Part shown: positions 5,912-14,365 of the stretch, piece by piece | Numbering within the stretch: position 1 is the stretch's first letter | How the letters are laid out: each line of letters opens with the position of its first letter | Source: a virus | DNA: 25,839 nt | IMG/VR virus record: IMGVR_UViG_3300037963_003073 | Span: 13,047 to 38,885 of that record | Reading direction: 5' to 3' (one strand) | The notes under the pieces: generated by a model | The model's input: only the letters and a program-made list of their open reading frames with translations | Databases searched by the model: none | Told to the model about the DNA's origin: nothing | Position numbers and translations under genes: made by a program

Positions 5912-8124
5912 TGTACGAGCAAAGTTTAGTTAAAACAGTTGAGCCTGTTAAGAAAACAACTATTAATCGTCTTAACAAAGGTAAAAAATGGAAATACGGT
6001 TACGATAAAGAACATGATATTGTTGTAATATCTAGAACAGGACAAATAGATGAGATAATAGAAATACAAGGGCTAGTTATTGCGCTACCAAAAGCTCCTA
6101 AACAAATATATAAGCATGCCGATAATAAATGGGTAAGATTCGAGCAACCTAAAGAACTCTCTCGTTTAAAAAATATATTTGATTGGAGAAGTTATCCGGA
6201 AAGCAGTAAAGAAAAATGGTACGATTATATAGACCAAGAGTTCAAGCGACGAGAAGAAGGTTTTTGGTTTACTAATAATGGTAATCCAACCTGGATAACT
6301 GGTACGCATTATATGTATCTACAATGGAGTAAAATAGATGTAGGCGCGCCTGACTTTAGAGAAGCAAACAGATTATTTTATATATTCTGGGAAGCTTGTA
6401 AAGCTGATAAAAGATGTTATGGGATGTGTTACTTGAAAAACAGACGTTCTGGTTTTTCTTTTATGAGTAGTGCTGAAACAGTTAATTTAGCCACGCTTGC
6501 AAGTGATAGTAGGTTTGGTATACTTTCTAAAACAGGTGCTGATGCTAAAAAAATGTTTACAGATAAAGTTGTACCTATTAGTATTAATTATCCATTTTTC
6601 TTCAAGCCAATACAAGATGGTATGGATCGTCCTAAATCGGAGTTAGCGTATAGAGTGCCTGCTAGTAAGTTTACAAGAAAAAAAATTACTTCAAACGAAA
6701 AACTTGAAGACATTAAAGGTTTAGATACAACGATTGACTGGAAAAATACTGGAGACAATAGTTATGATGGTGAAAAATTAGCTTTACTAGTTCATGATGA
6801 ATCTGGTAAATGGGAAAAACCCGATAATATTTTAAATAACTGGAGAGTTACAAAAACATGTTTACGATTAGGTAGTAGAATTATAGGTAAGTGTATGATG
6901 GGGTCAACTTCCAACGCCCTAGACAAAGGTGGAGATAACTTCAAAAAACTATATAATGCATCAGATGTCACTAAGAGAAATAGAAACGGTCAGACAAAGT
7001 CTGGTTTATACTCTTTGTTTATCCCAATGGAATGGAACTACGAAGGATTTATTGACGAGTACGGATTTCCAGTATTCACTACTCCTGACAGCAATGTGCT
7101 TGCCCCAGATGGCGAACTAATAGATATAGGTGTAATAGATAACTGGCAAAATGAAGCTGATGGTTTAAAAGACGATCAAGATGCTTTAAACGAGTTTTAT
7201 AGACAGTTTCCAAGAACTACAGAGCATGCGTTTAGAGATGAGACTAAAAATAGTATTTTTAATCTTATTAAAATATACGAGCAAATAGATTACAACGAAG
7301 AGATGGCTAGAACTCTAGGAATTACAACAGGTAACTTTCAATGGGTTAACGGTATAAAAGATTCACAGGTTATATTTTATCCTGATAAAAAAGGTAGATT
7401 TAAAGTTAGTTGGGTACCACCTCAACAACTGCAAAATAGAGTGGTTTTAAAAAACGGAATAAAATACCCTGGCAATGAACATATGGGAGCGTTTGGTTGT
7501 GACTCTTATGATATATCAGGAACTGTAGATGGAGTAGGTTCGAAAGGAGCACTACACGGTCTAACAAGGTTTAGCATGGAAGATGCTCCCGCAAACAGTT
7601 TCTTTTTAGAGTACTTATCAAGACCACCTACAGCTGAGATATTTTTTGAAGATGTATTAATGGCATTAGTATTTTATGGTATGCCAATATTAGCAGAGAA
7701 CAATAAACCTAGATTATTGTACTACTTAAGAAGAAGAGGATATAGGGGTTTTAGTATGAATAGGCCTGATAAGGTATGGAACAAATTATCTGTTGCAGAG
7801 AAAGAAGTAGGAGGTATACCTAACTCTTCAGAAGATATAAAACAAGCTCACGCTGCGGCAATTGAAATGTACATACAAGATCACGTTGGTATGAAGCAAG
7901 ATGGAACGTTTGGTAATTTATATTTTAACGAATTATTAAACGATTGGAGTAGATTTGATATAACAAAAAGAACAAAGCATGATGCGTCAATAAGTTCTGG
8001 TTTAGCTATAATGGCAAACAATAGACACTTATATAGACCTAACGCAAAGGTTGAAAAACCTAAACTAAATTTAAACATTTCTAAGTATAGTAATACTGGA
8101 ACAAATTCACAAATAATCAAATAA
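5911..8124 (+). CDS. terL: Terminase large subunit (packaging ATPase/nuclease)
   Basis: Motor that drives DNA into the procapsid and cuts genome ends. The 737-aa protein has an N-terminal ATPase part: a deviant Walker A Lys176-Asn-Arg-Arg-Ser-Gly-Phe-Ser183 with the Lys at the front, as in lambda gpA (KSARVGYS), and Walker B LALLVHDE with Asp296-Glu297. The C-terminal nuclease part shows GAFGCDSYD with Asp531, a candidate second acid at Glu596 (MPILAEN) after a hydrophobic strand, and HDASISSGLA with Asp691. The region upstream of Walker A (about 110-140, TNNGNPTWITGTHYMYLQW) is typical of large terminases of marine phages. It starts by TAATG overlap and is followed by portal after five bases. 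The packaging mode (cos, pac or repeats) is not deduced. Confidence 0.92.
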   Translation: MYEQSLVKTVEPVKKTTINRLNKGKKWKYGYDKEHDIVVISRTGQIDEIIEIQGLVIALPKAPKQIYKHADNKWVRFEQPKELSRLKNIFDWRSYPESSKEKWYDYIDQEFKRREEGFWFTNNGNPTWITGTHYMYLQWSKIDVGAPDFREANRLFYIFWEACKADKRCYGMCYLKNRRSGFSFMSSAETVNLATLASDSRFGILSKTGADAKKMFTDKVVPISINYPFFFKPIQDGMDRPKSELAYRVPASKFTRKKITSNEKLEDIKGLDTTIDWKNTGDNSYDGEKLALLVHDESGKWEKPDNILNNWRVTKTCLRLGSRIIGKCMMGSTSNALDKGGDNFKKLYNASDVTKRNRNGQTKSGLYSLFIPMEWNYEGFIDEYGFPVFTTPDSNVLAPDGELIDIGVIDNWQNEADGLKDDQDALNEFYRQFPRTTEHAFRDETKNSIFNLIKIYEQIDYNEEMARTLGITTGNFQWVNGIKDSQVIFYPDKKGRFKVSWVPPQQLQNRVVLKNGIKYPGNEHMGAFGCDSYDISGTVDGVGSKGALHGLTRFSMEDAPANSFFLEYLSRPPTAEIFFEDVLMALVFYGMPILAENNKPRLLYYLRRRGYRGFSMNRPDKVWNKLSVAEKEVGGIPNSSEDIKQAHAAAIEMYIQDHVGMKQDGTFGNLYFNELLNDWSRFDITKRTKHDASISSGLAIMANNRHLYRPNAKVEKPKLNLNISKYSNTGTNSQIIK

Positions 8125-8129
8125 TAAAT

Positions 8130-10550
8130 ATGGCAGAGTCTGGCATTAAAAGTTATTTCCCGAGTCAAACAGTAAGTGATGCTGAAAAGTTAAGCTACGA
8201 TTATGGTTTGAAAGTAGGTAAAGCAATAGAGCAAGAATGGTTTTATGAAGATAGAGCTTCTAATAGATATAGAGCAAACCACAATGATTTTCATAAATTA
8301 AGGCTGTACGCTAGAGGCGAACAGTCTATACAAAAATATAAGGATGAGTTATCTATAAACGGTGATTTGTCCTATTTAAATTTAGACTGGAAACCAGTTC
8401 CAATTATACCTAAGTTTGTCGATATAGTTGTAAATGGTATTTCAGAAAGAACTTATGATATAAAAGCATATTCTCAAGATCCGCATGGTGTTAGTAAAAG
8501 GACTGAGTATATGGAAGACATATTAAAAGATATGAGGTTAAAAGAGTTTAACGAAGCTGTAAAAAGAGAGTTAAACTTAAATGTTAGGAAAAGCCAAGTA
8601 GAAGAATTACCAGAAACTAACGAGGAGTTAGAGCTACACATGCAATTAACGTACAAGCAGTCTATTGAAATAGCAGAGGAACAAGCTATTAATACTTTGT
8701 TAGAAGGCAATAGATATGAACTTACAAAAAAACGTTTTTATTATGATTTAACTGTTTTAGGTATTGGTGCTGTAAAAACATCTTTCAACACATCACAAGG
8801 TGTTGTTGTAGATTATGTTGATCCAGCTAACTTAGTTTACTCATATACAGATTCACCTTATTTTGAAGATATATATTATGTTGGTGAGGTAAAAACTATA
8901 CCCGTTAACGAATTAGCAAAAGAGTTTCCTCATTTAACAGAAGCTGATCTTGAAGATATAATGAAAAACAAACATATTCATAGATCTAATTATAATTCAA
9001 GACATACTTACGATAAAGAAGATACTAATACCATTCAAGTTTTATATTTTAACTATAAAACTTATATGAATGAAGTTTACAAAATAAAAGAAACCGCTAC
9101 TGGTGCTGATAAAATAATACCTAAAGATGATTCTTTTAATCCACCAGAAAACAAAGAAGGTGGTTACTCAAGATTACTAAGATCAATAGAGGTTTTATAT
9201 GATGGAGCTATGATTCTTGGTACAGATAAATTACTTAGGTGGGAAATGGCAAAGAATATGATGCGTCCTAAAAGTGATTTTACAAAAGTAAAAATGAACT
9301 ATGCTATTGTAGCGCCTAGAATGTATGAAGGTAAAATAGATTCGTTAGTTAAACGTATAACTGGTTTTGCTGATATGATACAGCTAACACACTTAAAGCT
9401 TCAACAGGTATTATCACGTATGGTTCCAGATGGTGTTTATTTAGACGCTGATGGTTTAGCCGAAGTAGATTTAGGTAATGGAACAAACTATAATCCACAA
9501 GAAGCTTTAAACATGTTCTTCCAAACTGGTAGTGTTATTGGTAGATCGTTTACAAGTGAGGGTGATATGAATCCTGGTAAAGTACCTATACAAGAAATTA
9601 CATCTGGATCTGGTGGTAATAAAATGCAAGCTCTTATTGGTAATTATAATTATTATTTACAAATGATAAGAGATGTAACCGGACTTAACGAAGCTAGAGA
9701 TGGTAGTATGCCAGATAAAAACGCTTTAGTTGGTGTTCAAAAGTTAGCGGCGGCAAACTCAAACACGGCTACCAGACATATATTACAATCGGGATTATTT
9801 TTAACCGCTGAAATTGCAGAGTGTTTATCGCTTAGAATATCTGATATTATAGAGTACTCTCCAACAAAAGACGCTTTTATACAAGCAATAGGTGTTCATA
9901 ACGCATCTGTGTTAGAAGAACTAAAAAGCTTACACTTATATGACTTTGGTATTTTTATAGAGTTACAGCCAGATGAAGAAGAGAGAATGATGCTAGAAAA
10001 TAATATTCAAATGGCATTGCAGCAACAAATTATTGAATTAGCTGATGCTATTGATATAAGAGAAATTAAAAACGTTAAGTTAGCAAATCAACTTTTAAAA
10101 ATACGTAGAAAAAAGAAGTTAGATAGAGATCAAGCTCTTCAAAAAGAAAATATTCAAATGCAGTCTCAAGCTAATCAACAAGCTGCTCAAGCTAAAGCGC
10201 AGTCTGAAGCTCAAAAAAGCCAAGTGTTAACTCAAAACCAAATACAATTAGAACAAGTAAAAGCTCAACTAGAAGCTCAAAGAATGGCGCAAGAGGTTGA
10301 GATGAAAAAAGAGTTAATGGGATTAGAGTTTCAATATAATATGCAGCTTAAAGGTATTGAGGTTGAAGGGCAAAAAACAAAAGAAAAAGAAAAAGAAGAC
10401 CGTAAAGACGAGAGAACAAGAATACAAGCTACGCAGCAAAGCGAGCTTATAGACCAAAGAAACAGTGGAAAACCACCTAAAAACTTTGAATCTGCAGGTA
10501 ATGATATACTAGGTGGAGGATTTGATTTAGGCGTGTTTGACCCTAGATAA
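8130..10550 (+). CDS. Portal protein
   Basis: Dodecameric head vertex through which DNA enters and to which the neck is attached. At 806 aa it is in the upper range for portals. Evidence is its place between TerL and scaffold/capsid plus portal-like segments: KPVPIIPKFVDIVVNGI (about 88-104) and, in the crown-stem region, RDVTGLNEARDGSMPDKNALVGVQ (from residue 514), ahead of helices that include EIAECLSLRISDII. Residues about 670-775 form a long Gln/Ala/Glu/Lys-rich helix (QANQQAAQAKAQSEAQ and onward), like the extended barrel helix of P22-type portals, followed by a Gly/Asp tail. The barrel comparison is inference; the portal call itself rests on both context and motif. Confidence 0.88.
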   Translation: MAESGIKSYFPSQTVSDAEKLSYDYGLKVGKAIEQEWFYEDRASNRYRANHNDFHKLRLYARGEQSIQKYKDELSINGDLSYLNLDWKPVPIIPKFVDIVVNGISERTYDIKAYSQDPHGVSKRTEYMEDILKDMRLKEFNEAVKRELNLNVRKSQVEELPETNEELELHMQLTYKQSIEIAEEQAINTLLEGNRYELTKKRFYYDLTVLGIGAVKTSFNTSQGVVVDYVDPANLVYSYTDSPYFEDIYYVGEVKTIPVNELAKEFPHLTEADLEDIMKNKHIHRSNYNSRHTYDKEDTNTIQVLYFNYKTYMNEVYKIKETATGADKIIPKDDSFNPPENKEGGYSRLLRSIEVLYDGAMILGTDKLLRWEMAKNMMRPKSDFTKVKMNYAIVAPRMYEGKIDSLVKRITGFADMIQLTHLKLQQVLSRMVPDGVYLDADGLAEVDLGNGTNYNPQEALNMFFQTGSVIGRSFTSEGDMNPGKVPIQEITSGSGGNKMQALIGNYNYYLQMIRDVTGLNEARDGSMPDKNALVGVQKLAAANSNTATRHILQSGLFLTAEIAECLSLRISDIIEYSPTKDAFIQAIGVHNASVLEELKSLHLYDFGIFIELQPDEEERMMLENNIQMALQQQIIELADAIDIREIKNVKLANQLLKIRRKKKLDRDQALQKENIQMQSQANQQAAQAKAQSEAQKSQVLTQNQIQLEQVKAQLEAQRMAQEVEMKKELMGLEFQYNMQLKGIEVEGQKTKEKEKEDRKDERTRIQATQQSELIDQRNSGKPPKNFESAGNDILGGGFDLGVFDPR

Positions 10551-10576
10551 ATTATTAATTATTATTATATTATATT

Positions 10577-11755
10577 ATGGAAGAAGAAAATGAAAAAGTA
10601 GTTGAAGAAACTACACAAGAAACAACTGAAAAAGTTGAGGAAACTAAGTTTAAATCTGCTGATGATGAAAACGTTGTAAAAGTAGATTTAAGCAAACCGC
10701 CAAAACCAAAAGAAGAAAAAGATGAAACTAAAGAAGATAACGCTGACAACGACGGAGTGGTTGCAGAGTCTAAAGATGCCGAGCCCACAGAAAAACAAGA
10801 AGAAATACAACCGGAAGCAGAAACACAAGAAGCACCAGTTTTAGAAGAGGTTACGGAAGAAGAGGCGGATGAAGTTAAAGAAAAAGTTGAAGAGGTTATT
10901 GCAGGTGCGGAGGCAACTGGAAAACCATTACCTGAAAATATACAAAAGCTAGTAGACTTTATGGAAGATACTGGCGGTGATTTAAATGATTATATTCGAC
11001 TTAATCAAGATTATTCAAAGTTAGATGATGAAAGTTTATTACGCGAATATTACAAGCAAACAAAACCTCATTTAGATAACGAAGAAATTAACTTCCTTTT
11101 GGAAGATCAGTTCTCTTACGATGAAGATGTTGAAGATGATAGAGATATAAAAAGAAAAAAATTAGCGTTAAAAGAGCAAGTTGCCAACGCTAAAAGCCAC
11201 CTAGACGGGCAAAAGTCTAAATACTATGAAGAAATCAAAGCTGGTTCAAAGCTAACATCTGAACAACAAAAAGCTATAGATTTTTTTAATAGATATAACA
11301 AGGAATCAGAAGCTACTAAAAAAGCAGCTAAAACAAACACTGAAATTTTTACACAAAAAACTAATGAAGTTTTTAACGACACGTTCAAAGGTTTTGAATA
11401 CAATGTTGGTGATAAAAAGTACAGGTTTAATGTAAACAATGCTGAAGAGATTAAAAATACTCAAAGTGATTTAAGCAACTTTACCAAAAAGTTTTTGGAT
11501 AAAAGAATGGCTTTAAAAGATGCTAGAGGTTATCATAAGTCTTTATACACAGCTATGAATGCAGATGCTGTTGCAAAACACTTTTATGAACAAGGAAAAG
11601 CAGACGCTATGAAAGAAAGCGTTGCTAAAGCTAAAAACGTTAATATGAACCCAAGACAAAGTCATGGTACGGTTGAAGCTGGAGGTATAAAAGTAAGAGT
11701 GTTAGGTAATAACGCTAATGATTTTAAGTTTAAAATTAAAAACAAAAATAAATAA
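10577..11755 (+). CDS. Probable capsid scaffolding protein
   Basis: The 392-aa protein sits between portal and major capsid, the usual scaffold position. The N-terminal third (1-115) is strongly acidic and disordered, nearly all Glu, Lys, Asp, Thr and Val, with a Pro-Lys patch (SKPPKPKEE). The rest is helical and charged with heptad-like stretches (about 190-290) and a C-terminal helix region (QSDLSNFTKKFLDKRMALKDARG, about 296-318). The end is basic (GNNANDFKFKIKNKNK), as is common for scaffolds that bind the inside of the shell. No protease motif is seen. An A/T-only leader precedes the start. The role is inferred from position and composition. Confidence 0.75.
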   Translation: MEEENEKVVEETTQETTEKVEETKFKSADDENVVKVDLSKPPKPKEEKDETKEDNADNDGVVAESKDAEPTEKQEEIQPEAETQEAPVLEEVTEEEADEVKEKVEEVIAGAEATGKPLPENIQKLVDFMEDTGGDLNDYIRLNQDYSKLDDESLLREYYKQTKPHLDNEEINFLLEDQFSYDEDVEDDRDIKRKKLALKEQVANAKSHLDGQKSKYYEEIKAGSKLTSEQQKAIDFFNRYNKESEATKKAAKTNTEIFTQKTNEVFNDTFKGFEYNVGDKKYRFNVNNAEEIKNTQSDLSNFTKKFLDKRMALKDARGYHKSLYTAMNADAVAKHFYEQGKADAMKESVAKAKNVNMNPRQSHGTVEAGGIKVRVLGNNANDFKFKIKNKNK

Positions 11756-11774
11756 CAATTAAAACAATTTAAAA

Positions 11775-13241
11775 ATGGCAATTACTGCAGGAGGAAATTT
11801 AAACAGTGTTGCAACTTCTACTCAGATGACTTTAGTTAATAACTATATTGACTTTACAGCATCTGGTACAGCAGGTTGGGCACAACAATACCTACCTGAT
11901 CTAATGGAGAAAGAAGCTGAAGTGTTCGGTAACAGAACTATTTCTGGTTTCTTATCACAAGTTGGAGCAGAAGAAGGTATGACATCAGACCAAGTAATCT
12001 GGTCAGAACAAGGAAGATTACACTTAAGTTACAATGGTACATTAGATGTATCTGCAAATCAAATTACTATCGGTACTGATTTAGATGGTAATACTGGAGG
12101 TGCTGGTCACGGTATTAGAGTTGGTGATACTATATTAGTATCTAGCTCTCGTGATGGTGCAACTACACAGTGTTACGTTAAAACTAGAACAGCTGGTGCT
12201 GCTACTATTGTAGCTTTACCTTATAAAGCAGCTCTTATGTCTGATGCTGCTGCTGGATCTCTTACTGATGGTTCTTGTACTGTAATGGTATATGGATCTG
12301 AATTTGCGAAAGGTACAGCTGGTCAAACTTCATCTAATGAGCCTGTTCACAAAAGTTTCACTAACAAACCAATTATATTAAAAGATTTTTATCAAATCAA
12401 TGGATCTGATACTTCTCAAATTGGTTGGGTTGAAATTTCAGGTGAAGACGGTCAATCAGGTTACTTATGGTACTTAAAAGCAGAAGGTGATACTAGATCT
12501 CGTTTCGCTGATTATATTGAAATGTCAATGGTTGAGTCTGTTAAAGCATTAGCGGCTTCTACTATTCACGATGATTCAGTATATGATGGAGGTTCTGGTG
12601 TTATAGCTAATACTGATCCTGGTACTGAAGGTTTATTTGCTGCTATCGAAGATAGAGGTAATATGACTTCAGGTGTTACAGGTGTTAACGCTGCTACTGA
12701 TTTAGCTGAATTTGATGCTATCTTAGCTGAGTTTGATAAGCAAGGTGCTATTGAAGAAAACATGATGTTTGTAAATAGAGCTACTAGTTTAGCGATAGAT
12801 GACATGTTAGCTTCTATGAATTCTTATGGAGCTGGTGGTACTTCTTACGGAGTATTTGACAACTCTGAAGATATGGCTCTTAACTTAGGTTTCTCTGGTT
12901 TCAGAAGAGGTTCTTACGACTTCTACAAGTCTGACTGGAAATACTTAAACGACAAAGCTACAAGAGGTGGCGCTGTTGAGGCTTCTAGCGCTATTAGAGG
13001 TGTTATTATACCAGCAGGTGTATCTTCAGTTTATGATCAACAATTAGGAAAGAACCTTAAACGTCCTTTCTTACACGTTAGATATAGAGAAGGTCAAACA
13101 GAAAGCAGAAGAATGAAGACATGGATTACTGGTTCAGTTGGAGGAAACGTTACAACTGATATAGACTCTATGAACGTACATTACTTATCTGAAAGATGTT
13201 TAGTAGTACAAGGTGCTAACAATTTCATGTTAATGAACTAA
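11775..13241 (+). CDS. Major capsid protein (probably HK97-fold)
   Basis: Main shell protein, 488 aa. It is next to scaffold and portal, has the cleanest A-rich leader (TTAAAACAATTTAAAA before ATG) and is followed by a strong terminator. Features: an N-arm (1-60), a strand-rich stretch (about 80-185) with GHGIRVGDTILVSSSRDG and TVMVYGSEFAKGT that looks like an inserted surface domain, a helical spine region (GDTRSRFADYIEMSMVESVKALA, about 237-259), an A-domain-like segment with VNRATSLAIDDML, and a C-terminal block with HVRYREGQTESRRMK and GNVTTDIDSMNVHYLSERC. Few Lys are present compared with the neighbours. HK97 fold is established for tailed-phage capsids; no maturation cleavage site is evident. 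Confidence 0.88.
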   Translation: MAITAGGNLNSVATSTQMTLVNNYIDFTASGTAGWAQQYLPDLMEKEAEVFGNRTISGFLSQVGAEEGMTSDQVIWSEQGRLHLSYNGTLDVSANQITIGTDLDGNTGGAGHGIRVGDTILVSSSRDGATTQCYVKTRTAGAATIVALPYKAALMSDAAAGSLTDGSCTVMVYGSEFAKGTAGQTSSNEPVHKSFTNKPIILKDFYQINGSDTSQIGWVEISGEDGQSGYLWYLKAEGDTRSRFADYIEMSMVESVKALAASTIHDDSVYDGGSGVIANTDPGTEGLFAAIEDRGNMTSGVTGVNAATDLAEFDAILAEFDKQGAIEENMMFVNRATSLAIDDMLASMNSYGAGGTSYGVFDNSEDMALNLGFSGFRRGSYDFYKSDWKYLNDKATRGGAVEASSAIRGVIIPAGVSSVYDQQLGKNLKRPFLHVRYREGQTESRRMKTWITGSVGGNVTTDIDSMNVHYLSERCLVVQGANNFMLMN

Positions 13242-13254
13242 GCATTATCATATT

Positions 13255-13290
13255 AAAAGACCGGGGCTTCGGCCTCGGCCTTTTATTTTA
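13255..13290 (+). terminator. Rho-independent terminator with UUCG tetraloop after capsid gene
   Basis: The left arm 13256-13267 (AAAGACCGGGGC) pairs with the right arm 13272-13283 (GCCTCGGCCTTT) around a TTCG loop. The stem has 12 positions with one A-C mismatch and one G-U pair, and a T-rich stretch follows. C(UUCG)G is an exceptionally stable tetraloop. It starts 14 bases after the capsid stop and is by far the most GC-rich patch in the area. It should end or attenuate the head transcript, limiting expression of downstream genes relative to capsid. Confidence 0.9.
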
Positions 13291-13313
13291 TTAATTTTAT
13301 TATATATTATATT

Positions 13314-14138
13314 ATGGCAAAGAAAAAAGAAACAAAAAAAGAAGAAGTAGTAGAAACTGCACCAGTTGTAGAAAAGGTAGTTGTTAAAGAAAAACCTTTA
13401 CCAACTCCAAAAAAAGACACTTGGGAAATAAAAGATAGACAATATTATTTAAGAGGTAATTTATCACCTTTAAGTTACAGTATCAAGTCATCAAACATAT
13501 ATTGGTTTGACGAAGAAAAAGGGTACGAAAGAGAAATAAAAATTACTTCAAATCAAAGAACTCCTTTTGTTGATGAAATGGTAGGAGATCAAAGACTAGA
13601 GCATGTTATATTTAGAAATGGTACTTTATACGTTCCTAAAAATAAAGTAATTTTACAAAAAATACTATCACTTTATCACCCAGACAAAGGTAGAAGATTT
13701 GATGAAAAAGATTATCAAACAGAAGCTGCTACTGAAGTTGATATTTTAGAACTAGAAATAGAAGCGTTAAATGCTGCTCAATCTATAGATATAGATATGG
13801 CTGAAGCGGTTATGCGTGTAGAGTTGGGTTCTAAGGTGTCAGAGATGAGTTCTAAGGAACTTAAAAGAGATTTATTATTATACGCTAAAAGAAACCCTAG
13901 TTTATTCTTAGACTTAGTTAATGATGAAAACGTAATGTTAAGAAACTTTGGTATTAGAGCAACTGAAATGGGTATATTAAAACTATCTCAAGATCAAAGA
14001 ACTTTTTCATGGGGTTCTAATGATAGAAAACTGATGAATGTTCCGTTTGACGAACATCCTTATTCAGCTTTAGCCGCTTGGTTTAAAACTGACGAAGGAA
14101 TGGAGATTTACTCCAATATTGAAAAAAGATTAAATTAA
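13314..14138 (+). CDS. Post-capsid structural-region protein, unknown function
   Basis: The 274-aa protein has a Lys/Glu/Val-rich disordered N-terminus (1-40) followed by a compact domain: TWEIKDRQYYLRGNLSPLSYSI (about 36-57), YEREIKITSNQRTPFVDE (about 71-88), TLYVPKNKVILQKILSLYHP (about 104-123), then helices with SKELKRDLLLYAKRNPSLFLDLV and a C-terminal PYSALAAWFKTDEG. I recall closely similar unnamed proteins downstream of capsid genes in marine phages. A head-completion, decoration or connector role is possible. It follows the terminator and an A/T-only leader (TATATTATATT before ATG), which resembles the leader of the scaffold gene. Confidence 0.75.
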   Translation: MAKKKETKKEEVVETAPVVEKVVVKEKPLPTPKKDTWEIKDRQYYLRGNLSPLSYSIKSSNIYWFDEEKGYEREIKITSNQRTPFVDEMVGDQRLEHVIFRNGTLYVPKNKVILQKILSLYHPDKGRRFDEKDYQTEAATEVDILELEIEALNAAQSIDIDMAEAVMRVELGSKVSEMSSKELKRDLLLYAKRNPSLFLDLVNDENVMLRNFGIRATEMGILKLSQDQRTFSWGSNDRKLMNVPFDEHPYSALAAWFKTDEGMEIYSNIEKRLN

Positions 14139-14150
14139 TCTAAATGTAGA

Positions 14151-14174
14151 GCGGTCGCCTTAACGGGCGATCGT
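14151..14174 (+). other. GC-rich RNA hairpin without U-tract, after the 274-aa gene
   Basis: GCGGTCGCC (14151-14159) pairs with GGCGATCGT (14166-14174) around a six-base loop; nine pairs include two G-U. No T-run follows, so it is not a standard terminator. It may be an RNA-processing, stabilising or attenuation element just ahead of the 53-aa gene. The next 20 bases hold only an A/T-rich leader. Confidence 0.55.
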
Positions 14175-14195
14175 AAACTACAAAACTTAAATTAT

Positions 14196-14357
14196 ATGGA
14201 AAATAAATCAAAAGGATTAGGTGATTCAATAGAAAAAATTACAAAAGCAACAGGAATAAAAAAAGTTGTAGATACAGTTAGTAAAGCTATTAATAAAGAT
14301 TGTGGTTGTGCTAAAAGAAAAGATACTTTAAATAGATTATTCCCTTATAATAAATAA
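14196..14357 (+). CDS. Small conserved-looking CGC-motif protein, 53 aa
   Basis: ATG at 14196 with an A/T-rich leader opens a 53-codon gene. The protein is a basic helical peptide: GLGDSIEKITKATGIKKVVD (about 7-26), then a short turn with Asp-Cys36-Gly-Cys38 and KRKDTLNRLFPY (40-51). The pairing of a 'TGIKK' helix with a 'DCGC..RK..LN..FPY' end is one I recall from many unnamed small phage proteins, so it is likely real rather than chance. The CxC pair plus basic residues could bind a metal or DNA. It lies between two structural-region genes, but no role is known. Confidence 0.7.
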   Translation: MENKSKGLGDSIEKITKATGIKKVVDTVSKAINKDCGCAKRKDTLNRLFPYNK

Positions 14358-14365
14358 AAGAAATT

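Noticed and set aside
14151-14174. Hairpin called as a Rho-independent terminator
   Set aside because: There is no T-run after the stem, so it was kept only as a hairpin of unknown role.
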